Shown: positions 1-5,280 of the stretch, piece after piece | Numbering within the stretch: position 1 is the first letter of the stretch | How the letters are laid out: the number at the start of each line of letters is the position of its first letter | Assembly: GCA_003644275.1 (NCBI GenBank) | Contig: QNBY01000097.1 | Location: 1-5,388 of the forward strand | Reading direction: 5' to 3' | Origin: Planctomycetota bacterium | GTDB taxonomy: Bacteria; Planctomycetota; B143-G9 | Length of the DNA: 5,388 nt | Translations under genes and position numbers: made by a program | The notes under the pieces: model-generated | The model's input: the letters and a program-made list of their open reading frames with translations, nothing else | What the model was told of the DNA's origin: nothing | Database searches by the model: none

Positions 1-1
1 C

Positions 2-1606
2 GAGGCACGCCGCGCGCTGTTCCACATCACCGTGCTGTTCATCGCTTCGGGCGTCCTGCTCGCCCTGTTCCGCTACCTCTGGCGCCGCATCGCCTTCGAC
101 ACCTCCCGCTACATCGAGTACGACCTGCGCGAGACCTTCTTCAACCACCTCCTGAAGCTCTCCCCCTCGTTCTACGACGACGCCCGCATCGGCGACCTCA
201 TCTCCCGCGCCTCCTACGACATCGAGATGATACGCATGTTCCTCTCCATCGGCCTCATCATCGTCGTGGACGTGGCCACCATCGAGCTCACAACCCTGCC
301 TCTGCTCTTCTACCTCAACGCCAAGCTCGCCCTCATCGTCCTCATCCCCCTCCCCTTCATGGCCCTGCTGGCCACCAAGATGATAAGGCGGCTCGCCCGC
401 GACTCCCGGCGGGTCCAGGACTTCGCGGCCAAGCTCTCCGCCCGCGTCCAGGAAAACTACAGCGGCGCCGCCGTCGTGAAGGCATTCGGGCGCGAGGACG
501 CCGTGGCCGACGGCTTCGAGAAACTCTCGCGCGAGAACGTGGAGGTGAACGTCCGCTTCGCCAAGAGCCGCGGCATGTTCATGGCCGCCGTCATGTCCGC
601 CGCCATCATGTCCCAGCTCGTCTTCCTCCTCTTCGGCGGCCGCGAGGTCATATCGGGCGCCCTGCCCCTCAAGGACTTCGTGAAGTTCAACTTCTACCTC
701 CTCTGGATAGTGTGGCCCATGGCCTACCTCGGCTGGGGGATAAACCTCTACCAGCGCGGCCTCGTCTCCATGGAGCGCCTCAAAGAGATTCTCGACACCG
801 AACCCGAGATAACCGACGGCCCCGAGGCCGATCCCTCCATCACCTCCCTGAAGGGCGACATAGAGATGAGGGACCTCACCTTCGCCTACGACGGAAAGCC
901 CGTCCTCCAAGGCGTGAACCTCCGCATAAAGGCCGGCGAGACGGTGGCGATAGTGGGCCGCACCGGCAGCGGAAAGACCACCCTCGTCAGCCTCATACCC
1001 CGCCTCTACAACCCGCCCCGCAACACCGTCTTCATAGACGGCCGCGAGATATACGCCATCCCCCTGCACACCCTCAGGAAGCACATCGGCTTCGTCACGC
1101 AGGAACCCTTGCTGTTCTCGCTCACCATCGGGGAGAACATAGCCTTCGGCGTGGACGTGGCCGCGGACGGCGGGAGGCGCGTCGAGCAGGCGGCCCGCGA
1201 CGCGGGCATCCACGCCGAGATAGAGGCGTTCCCCGACCGCTACGCCACCAAGCTGGGCGAGCGCGGCGTGAACATATCCGGCGGCCAGAAGCAGAGGGCC
1301 ACCATCGCCCGCGCCCTCGCCGCCGACCCGCCCATCCTCATCCTCGACGACGCCCTCTCCAGCGTGGACACGAGCACCGAGGAAGAGATACTCTCCAACC
1401 TCCGCCGCATAAGGAAGGGCCGGACCTGCATCATCATCTCCCACCGCGTCTCCACCGTGAAGGACGCCGATTCCATCGTCGTCCTCGAGAAGGGCCGCGT
1501 GGCGGAGAAGGGAACGCACGCCGAACTCATAGCGCGCAGGGGATACTACTACGAACTCTACCGCAGCCAGGAACTCAGGAGGGAACTCGACGATGAGAGC
1601 GCCTGA
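2..1606 (+). CDS. ABC exporter half-transporter, MdlA/BmrC-like (5' partial)
   Basis: Inner-membrane exporter subunit with fused membrane and ATPase domains; the substrate (lipid, drug or peptide) cannot be read from sequence. The frame is open to the window edge, so the start lies upstream; about 534 residues are present of the roughly 580 usual, with TM1 apparently missing. Hydrophobic segments lie near residues 7-27, 80-125 (two helices), 195-220 and 225-250. The ATPase domain has Walker A GRTGSGKT (956-979), the Q-loop Gln (1100-1102), signature SGGQ (1277-1288), Walker B ILILD (1334-1348) and the H-loop His (1442-1444). The residue after Walker B is Asp (1349-1351), not the catalytic Glu. 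That Asp, together with LDDALSSVDT and the WP..YLG....YQRG..S..R..EIL segment, resembles the MdlA/BmrC/TM287 half of heterodimeric exporters rather than MsbA. The partner is not in view and may lie upstream. The gene overlaps the next one by 14 nt. Family confidence is high, subfamily moderate. Confidence 0.93.
   Translation, partial: EARRALFHITVLFIASGVLLALFRYLWRRIAFDTSRYIEYDLRETFFNHLLKLSPSFYDDARIGDLISRASYDIEMIRMFLSIGLIIVVDVATIELTTLPLLFYLNAKLALIVLIPLPFMALLATKMIRRLARDSRRVQDFAAKLSARVQENYSGAAVVKAFGREDAVADGFEKLSRENVEVNVRFAKSRGMFMAAVMSAAIMSQLVFLLFGGREVISGALPLKDFVKFNFYLLWIVWPMAYLGWGINLYQRGLVSMERLKEILDTEPEITDGPEADPSITSLKGDIEMRDLTFAYDGKPVLQGVNLRIKAGETVAIVGRTGSGKTTLVSLIPRLYNPPRNTVFIDGREIYAIPLHTLRKHIGFVTQEPLLFSLTIGENIAFGVDVAADGGRRVEQAARDAGIHAEIEAFPDRYATKLGERGVNISGGQKQRATIARALAADPPILILDDALSSVDTSTEEEILSNLRRIRKGRTCIIISHRVSTVKDADSIVVLEKGRVAEKGTHAELIARRGYYYELYRSQELRRELDDESA
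1577..1583 (+). promoter_or_regulatory. Shine-Dalgarno of the ROK kinase, inside the exporter gene
   Basis: AGGAGGG lies 9 nt before the ATG at 1593 and 24 nt before the alternative ATG at 1608. The spacing favours 1593 as the start, giving a 14-nt overlap with the exporter gene and probable translational coupling. Confidence 0.7.
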
Positions 1607-2510
1607 CATGCCCGCCGCCGGGGCTGACGTCGGAGGGGGAAGCGTCAAGTACGGCGTCCTGGCCGAAGGCGGGAGGGTGGTCTTCCGGGGCTCTTTCCCC
1701 ACGAGCCCGACGCCGGAGGACACCTTCGAAGAGCTCCGCCGCAGGCTGCGCGAGGCGTCGGCCTCCGCGGGCGTCGAGCCCCGCAGGTTGGGCGTCGCCC
1801 TTCCCGGCCCGCTCCCCGCCGACCGCGCGGCGCTCGGCGAGCTTCCCAACCTTCCCGCCTGGAGCGGCTGGCCCGTGAGGGAGCGCCTCTCCGCCCTCTT
1901 CGGCCTCCCCGTGGCGGTGGAGAACGACGCCAACGCCGCCGCCTTCGCCGAGGCGCATCTCGGCGCGGGCAGGGGCTGCCGGACGGTGCTCCTCCTCACG
2001 CTCGGCACGGGAGTGGGCGGCGGCATAGTCCACGAGGGGCGGCTGTTCCTCGGCGCCGAAGGCGCGGCGGCCGAGATAGGCCACCTGACCGTCCAGGACG
2101 ACGGCCCCTTCTGCCCCTGCGGCAAGAGGGGATGCCTCGAGGCGCTGGTGGGCTCGCGGGCGCTCGGGGCGTCCTACGCCGCGAGAGCCGGGCTCGGCGA
2201 GCCTCCCCCCCTCGCGGAGGTCATCTCCCTCGCGCGGCGGGGCGACGAGACGGCCCTCGCGGTCTTCAGGCAAGCGGGAGCCTGGCTGGGCGTCGCCGTG
2301 GCGGCGGCGGTGAATCTGCTGAACCCCGACTGCGTCCTCATCGGGGGCGGCGTGGCGGCTGTGGGCGGGCCCCTCTTGGAGGCCGTCCGCGCCTCCGCCA
2401 TTCCCCGCGTGATGCCCGCGCTGAGGAACTTCAGGCTCGCGGGCGCGGCGCTGGGCAACGAGGCGGGATTCATTGGGGCGGCGCTCCTCGCCGCTGGGGA
2501 GGAAGGATGA
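1593..2510 (+). CDS. ROK-family sugar kinase (glucokinase-like)
   Basis: Predicted cytoplasmic ATP-dependent kinase phosphorylating glucose or a related (amino) sugar; the 305-residue length is normal for the family. There is no N-terminal helix-turn-helix, so it is a kinase rather than a NagC/Mlc-type repressor. Visible motifs in order: phosphate-binding DVGGGSVKYG (residues 12-21), sugar-binding/catalytic ENDAN with Asp112 (110-114), ROK signature GTGVGGG (138-144) running to E161-I-G-H164, then the zinc site made by His164 and CPCGKRGC (Cys174, 176, 181) followed by LEALVGS. A later glycine-rich LIGGGVA fits the second adenosine-binding region. One oddity is Gly16, where family members usually have Thr in DxGGT. 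An alternative start is Met6 (1608), but the Shine-Dalgarno favours 1593. It overlaps the exporter upstream by 14 nt and the nuclease downstream by 4 nt (ATGA), so it is co-transcribed. The exact substrate cannot be decided. Confidence 0.93.
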   Translation: MRAPDMPAAGADVGGGSVKYGVLAEGGRVVFRGSFPTSPTPEDTFEELRRRLREASASAGVEPRRLGVALPGPLPADRAALGELPNLPAWSGWPVRERLSALFGLPVAVENDANAAAFAEAHLGAGRGCRTVLLLTLGTGVGGGIVHEGRLFLGAEGAAAEIGHLTVQDDGPFCPCGKRGCLEALVGSRALGASYAARAGLGEPPPLAEVISLARRGDETALAVFRQAGAWLGVAVAAAVNLLNPDCVLIGGGVAAVGGPLLEAVRASAIPRVMPALRNFRLAGAALGNEAGFIGAALLAAGEEG

Positions 2511-2998
2511 AGTACCTCCTGGACGGCAACAACCTCGCCCTCTCTTTCTTCGGCGACCTGGCGCACCGGCTCGGATTTGAAAGGTTCAGGGAAAACCTCG
2601 TCGTCGTCCTCCGCTACCGCCTGCGCATAAGGGAGCACGACACGGTCGAGGTGTACTTCGACGGGGGCGACCTCCGCGCGTTCGAGTACGACGAGGGCCT
2701 GCTGGTCCGCTACGTGCGGAACGCGGACGACGCGATAGTCGCCAGGATCGAGGAAGGAACGCGCGCCGCGGCGGTCACCGACGACCGCCTGCTGCGCCAC
2801 CGCGTGCGGAAGGCCGGCGGGCGCGCCATCGCCAACGAGGCCTTCGTGAAACGCTTTAATCTGGGAAGCGGCATCCTGGCGGACCCGCCTCCGCTCGCCT
2901 CCGGCGGGGACGCCGAGCCCTTCTCTCCCCGCGATTTCGGCATCAGGGAAGACGGGAAGATAGACCTCGACGAGATCCTCGGCGGCGATTCCGACTGA
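2507..2998 (+). CDS. YacP-like NYN-domain (PIN-like) ribonuclease
   Basis: A 163-residue cytoplasmic protein resembling the YacP/Rae1 NYN family, whose Bacillus member is a ribosome-associated endoribonuclease that cleaves mRNA; that role is known for the family and only inferred here. Visible acidic active-site positions are Asp6 in YLLDGNN (4-9), Asp52 in VYFDGG (49-54), Asp74-Asp75 in RNADDAIV (71-78) and Asp92-Asp93 in AVTDDRLL (89-96), followed by KAGGRAIANEAFVKRF (102-117). The tail from about residue 120 is Pro/Gly- then Asp-rich and probably disordered. The ATG at 2507 shares the ATGA overlap with the ROK kinase stop, with GGAGG at 2498-2502 four nt upstream. The frame stays open further 5', but a longer start would lie deep inside the kinase gene without support. 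Last gene of the upstream operon. Confidence 0.85.
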   Translation: MKYLLDGNNLALSFFGDLAHRLGFERFRENLVVVLRYRLRIREHDTVEVYFDGGDLRAFEYDEGLLVRYVRNADDAIVARIEEGTRAAAVTDDRLLRHRVRKAGGRAIANEAFVKRFNLGSGILADPPPLASGGDAEPFSPRDFGIREDGKIDLDEILGGDSD

Positions 2999-3049
2999 AA
3001 GTGAAAGCGAACAAAAGTCTATTTCGGCGACTATACGAGGGAATACACA

Positions 3050-3074
3050 CGTGCGCCGCCGCAGGCGGCGCGCG
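3050..3074 (+). repeat. Strong GC hairpin in the leader of the toroid gene
   Basis: GCGCCGCC (3053-3060) and GGCGGCGC (3064-3071) are perfectly complementary around a GCA loop. Three outer pairs extend the stem: C3050-G3074, G3051-C3073 and a T3052-G3072 wobble. No T-run follows on either strand, so it is not a canonical intrinsic terminator. It could stabilise the operon's 3' end, attenuate transcription or act as a leader structure; the sequence does not decide. Confidence 0.6.
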
Positions 3075-3084
3075 GTTCCGGAAC
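3075..3084. repeat. 10-bp perfect palindrome GTTCCGGAAC
   Basis: A perfect dyad directly abutting the 3' arm of the GC hairpin and ending 5 nt before the Shine-Dalgarno region. It could be a small operator or a second RNA hairpin, or chance in GC-rich DNA. Confidence 0.4.
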
Positions 3085-3088
3085 ACCG

Positions 3089-3096
3089 AAGGAGGT
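3089..3096 (+). promoter_or_regulatory. Near-perfect Shine-Dalgarno of the toroid gene
   Basis: AAGGAGGT lies 5 nt before the ATG at 3102. It is the strongest ribosome binding site in the window and fixes the start of the toroid protein. Confidence 0.85.
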
Positions 3097-3101
3097 AACG
3101 G

Positions 3102-4298
3102 ATGAACAGAACAGTCGCCGCCGTCTTGATCGTGCTCGTCATCGTCGTCCTGGGCCTCGCCTACGTCTTCAAGGGCAGGCCGATCCCCCTGAATACGCCC
3201 GCTCCCGCGAAGGGCGTCGCCGCTCCCGCGAAGGCCGCCACTCCCGCCCCCAAGAACCACGGGCCGGAGGACATAGACGCGGCCGTGAAGAAGGCCGTCG
3301 AATGGCTGAAGGAAGAGCAGAACGCCGACGGAGGTTGGGGCCTCCACGGTCACCCCTCCGACCCCGGCATAACCGGCCTCGTCATAAAGGGCCTGGTCGC
3401 CTGCGGCGTGAGGCCCGAGGACAATCCCTGGCTCCAGAAGGCCGTGGACATGCTCCTCGGCTATCAGCACGAGGACGGCTCGTTCTACCTCAAGTCCCTG
3501 CAGTCCTACGTCACGGCCATAGCGGTCACCGCGCTCGCCGCCATAGACAGGAAGAAGTACGCCCCCCAGATAGAGAAGGCCAAGGAATACCTCCTCAGCA
3601 TCCAGTTCAAGCCCGGCGGGCCCCGCACCAAGGAAAAGTGGTACGTCGGCGGCATCACCTACAACGACGAGCAGAAGCCGCCCAACCTCTCCACCACCGT
3701 TTACGCGCTCGAGGCGCTCAGGGCCGCCGGGGTGCCCAAGGACTCCCAGGCGTACAAGCTCGCTCTCAAGTTCATCTCCCGCTGCCAGAACCGCTCCGAG
3801 TCAAACGACATACCCCTCGACGTGCTCCTCACCAACGACGGCGGCTTCTTCTACATGCCCGGCGACACCCGCGGCGAGGTCGTCAAGAATCCGGACGGGA
3901 CCCGCACCCTCCGCTCCTACGGCTCCATGACCTACGCGGGCTTGCTCGGCATGCTCTATTGCTACGCCACCATGGACGACCCGCGGGTGAAGTCCGCCCT
4001 CGAGTGGGTGCAGAAGCACTACACCTTCGACCACAACCCCGGCATGCCCAAGCCCAGGCAGGGCCACTACTACTACCTCCAGACCATCGCCAAGGTCATA
4101 GACACCGCGGGCATGAAGGAACTCCCCGACGGCAAGCCCATCATGAAGGACCTGCTCGCCACGATACTCAGGTTCCAGAAACCCGAGGGCTTCTGGGTGA
4201 ACGAGGACGAGGCCCGCTGGTGGGAAGGCGACCCCATCATCCCCACCGCCCACATGCTCGTCGCCCTCGGCCACATCAAGCACCTCATGCAGCGCTGA
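3102..4298 (+). CDS. Membrane-anchored prenyltransferase/squalene-oxidase-repeat (alpha/alpha toroid) protein, function unknown
   Basis: A 398-residue protein. Residues 1-6 hold one Arg, then a hydrophobic helix (about 6-23) acts as uncleaved anchor or signal peptide; there is no lipobox Cys. An Ala/Pro/Lys linker follows (about 31-52). The rest is helical repeats of the squalene-cyclase/prenyltransferase type, with QW-like turns at QNADGGWG (73-80), QHEDGSFY (122-129), NDGGFF (245-250) and QKPEGFW (359-365), plus GSMTYAGL (274-281) and a conserved-looking C-terminal WWEGDP segment (373-378). I see no DxDD protonation motif of squalene-hopene cyclases and no cluster resembling prenyltransferase zinc ligands, so catalysis of those reactions is doubtful; it may bind a ligand or partner outside the cytoplasmic membrane. 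Similar anchored proteins occur, as I recall, in Planctomycetes and relatives, without an assigned role. It is set apart by a structured leader upstream and a terminator downstream, and so may be its own transcription unit. Confidence 0.85.
   Translation: MNRTVAAVLIVLVIVVLGLAYVFKGRPIPLNTPAPAKGVAAPAKAATPAPKNHGPEDIDAAVKKAVEWLKEEQNADGGWGLHGHPSDPGITGLVIKGLVACGVRPEDNPWLQKAVDMLLGYQHEDGSFYLKSLQSYVTAIAVTALAAIDRKKYAPQIEKAKEYLLSIQFKPGGPRTKEKWYVGGITYNDEQKPPNLSTTVYALEALRAAGVPKDSQAYKLALKFISRCQNRSESNDIPLDVLLTNDGGFFYMPGDTRGEVVKNPDGTRTLRSYGSMTYAGLLGMLYCYATMDDPRVKSALEWVQKHYTFDHNPGMPKPRQGHYYYLQTIAKVIDTAGMKELPDGKPIMKDLLATILRFQKPEGFWVNEDEARWWEGDPIIPTAHMLVALGHIKHLMQR
3199..3234 (+). repeat. 15-bp direct repeat (period 21) in the linker of the toroid protein
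   Basis: CCGCTCCCGCGAAGG occurs at 3199-3213 and again, identically, at 3220-3234. The 21-bp period is seven codons and gives the repeated APAK peptide in the Ala/Pro/Lys linker between the membrane anchor and the helical domain. Identity at the DNA level suggests a recent small duplication, and copy number could vary between strains. Confidence 0.7.
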
Positions 4299-4334
4299 TC
4301 GCCGGCATGGATTCTCTCCCCTTCCCCTCGGAGG

Positions 4335-4363
4335 ACGGGCGCCGCAAGGCGCCCGTTTTCCTT
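4335..4363 (+). terminator. Rho-independent terminator after the toroid gene
   Basis: ACGGGCGCC (4335-4343) pairs perfectly with GGCGCCCGT (4348-4356) around a GCAA tetraloop of the stable GNRA type, followed by TTTTCCTT (4356-4363). It lies 36 nt after the stop codon and separates the toroid gene from the lipid kinase operon. Confidence 0.93.
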
Positions 4364-4390
4364 GAGAACTCCCTCCCGTCGCGTTATAAT
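4362..4390 (+). promoter_or_regulatory. Sigma-70-type promoter of the lipid kinase-kdsA operon
   Basis: TTGAGA (4362-4367, five of six consensus bases) and a perfect TATAAT (4385-4390) are separated by exactly 17 nt. The -35 box overlaps the last two T of the preceding terminator. By the usual spacing, transcription starts at 4397 or at the purine A4398, which is the first base of the kinase ATG. This is the only near-consensus promoter I found in the window. Confidence 0.88.
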
Positions 4391-4397
4391 CCACCCC

Positions 4398-5276
4398 ATG
4401 CCTGTACTGCACATAGTGGGCAATCCGTTCGCGGGCTCCGGCAGGGCGATGCGCGTCGCGCCCAAGGTGGCGGCGGCCGCGCGCGAGGCGGGCTGGGAGG
4501 TCGAGGTGGACCTCCCCGATTCCCTCGAAGCCCTCGTCGAGACGGCCGCCTCGGTGAGGGCCGACGCCGTGGGCGTGCTGGGAGGCGACGGCACCGTGAA
4601 CGCCGTCTGCTCCGTGCTTCCCCGCGACGTGCCGCTCCTCGTGCTTCCCGTGGGCACCGCCAACGTCGTGGCGCTCGAGCTCGGCCTACCCCTCGATCCC
4701 GTGGAGGCCGCCCGCCTTCTCGCCGACCACGACGTGCGCCGCTGGGACGTGGGCTTCGCCTCCGACCGCCCGGTGCTCTTCTCGCTCAGCGCGGGCATAG
4801 ACGCCGAGGTGGTGCGCCTCCTCGCCCTGCGCCGCAAGGGAAGCCTCCGTTCCAAGCTTTCCTACCTCTCCCCCGCGTTGAGGGCGGCGTCGGGCTTCCG
4901 GCCCCGCCCCATCGAGCTCGTCCTCGACGGCGAACCCCTCCCCCGTCCCTGCTACCAGTTCCTCGCCCTCAACACCAGCCGCTACGCCGGGGACATCGTG
5001 GTGATGCCTCAGGCGGATCCCTCCGACGGCGTTTTCGACCTCGCCGCCCTCACCTCGCCCTCGCTCGGCGACCACCTCCGTTTCGCCCTCGCGGCCCTCA
5101 CCGGAAAACTCGACCGCCTCGACTGCGCCGTCGTGGCGCGGTTCAGGAAACTCGAGGCCGCCTCCGCCCACCTCGTGCCCGTGCAGGCGGACGGCGAGTG
5201 CCGCGGGACGCTCCCCGTCGTCCTCGAGGTGAAGGCCGCATGGAGAAGCTGCATCGTGCCGAAAAGGAAGGAGTGA
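4398..5276 (+). CDS. Diacylglycerol kinase-type lipid kinase (YegS/DgkB/LCB5-like)
   Basis: A 292-residue cytoplasmic or membrane-associated kinase predicted to phosphorylate diacylglycerol or another lipid with ATP, probably feeding phosphatidate back to phospholipid synthesis; the lipid substrate is inferred from the family. Motifs in order: NPFAGSG (9-15), nucleotide-binding GGDGT with Asp64 (62-66), LPVGTAN (83-89), then in the C-terminal beta-sandwich domain SAGIDAEVV (131-139), NTSRYAGDIVVMPQADPSDG (192-211) and the ADGE motif with Asp265 and Glu267 (264-267), an acidic pair that provides catalytic residues in DgkB relatives. Length is typical. The ATG at 4398 is chosen because NPFAG must follow closely and the -10 box ends 7 nt before it. 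A TTG at 4362 in the same frame would lie in the promoter. No Shine-Dalgarno precedes 4398, so the mRNA is probably leaderless. The kdsA gene follows after 4 nt. Confidence 0.92.
   Translation: MPVLHIVGNPFAGSGRAMRVAPKVAAAAREAGWEVEVDLPDSLEALVETAASVRADAVGVLGGDGTVNAVCSVLPRDVPLLVLPVGTANVVALELGLPLDPVEAARLLADHDVRRWDVGFASDRPVLFSLSAGIDAEVVRLLALRRKGSLRSKLSYLSPALRAASGFRPRPIELVLDGEPLPRPCYQFLALNTSRYAGDIVVMPQADPSDGVFDLAALTSPSLGDHLRFALAALTGKLDRLDCAVVARFRKLEAASAHLVPVQADGECRGTLPVVLEVKAAWRSCIVPKRKE
5268..5273 (+). promoter_or_regulatory. Shine-Dalgarno of kdsA, supporting a TTG start
   Basis: AAGGAG inside the last codons of the lipid kinase gene sits 7 nt before TTG at 5281. Good spacing and the lack of an in-frame ATG before the AGPC motif make TTG the best start. 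Confidence 0.7.
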
Positions 5277-5280
5277 ACCC

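Larger units (their letters stand above)
2999..3101 (+). other. Intergenic spacer and leader of the toroid gene
   Basis: The first 40 or so bases are AT-richer than the surroundings and begin with a GAAAGT/GAAAGC tandem pair (2997-3008). A weak -10-like TATACG sits at 3032-3037, but the best -35 candidate is poor, so a promoter here is only possible. The second half holds a GC hairpin, a palindrome and the Shine-Dalgarno, listed separately. No small ORF or RNA gene is apparent. Confidence 0.5.

Noticed and set aside
712..1596. 294-codon same-strand frame within the exporter gene
   Set aside because: Arg/His/Pro-rich shadow of the ATPase domain; the exporter frame carries all the motifs.
2..1606. 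Assigning the exporter as msbA because kdsA is nearby
   Set aside because: The LDD after Walker B and the TM6-linker sequence fit MdlA/BmrC-type heterodimeric halves better, and the two genes are in separate transcription units.
1575..2273. Long antisense open frame opposite the ROK kinase
   Set aside because: It mirrors a real GC-rich gene with clear ROK motifs; its translation is low-complexity Gly/Glu/Arg/Ala with no recognisable domain.
2132..2506. 5' extension of the nuclease frame into the ROK gene
   Set aside because: The extension is low-complexity Arg/Gly/Ala, and the DGNN motif begins right after the ATG at 2507, which has its own Shine-Dalgarno.
3050..3074. Intrinsic terminator after the nuclease gene
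   Set aside because: The hairpin is strong but no T-run follows on either strand; kept only as a structural element.
2174..3142. 322-codon antisense open frame across the kinase, nuclease and spacer
   Set aside because: It runs opposite two well-supported genes and their leader, with no ribosome binding site or motif seen; typical of GC-rich DNA.
4362..4397. Upstream TTG start giving a 12-residue longer lipid kinase
   Set aside because: It coincides with the -35 box, has no Shine-Dalgarno, and would need a transcript from further upstream reading through the terminator.
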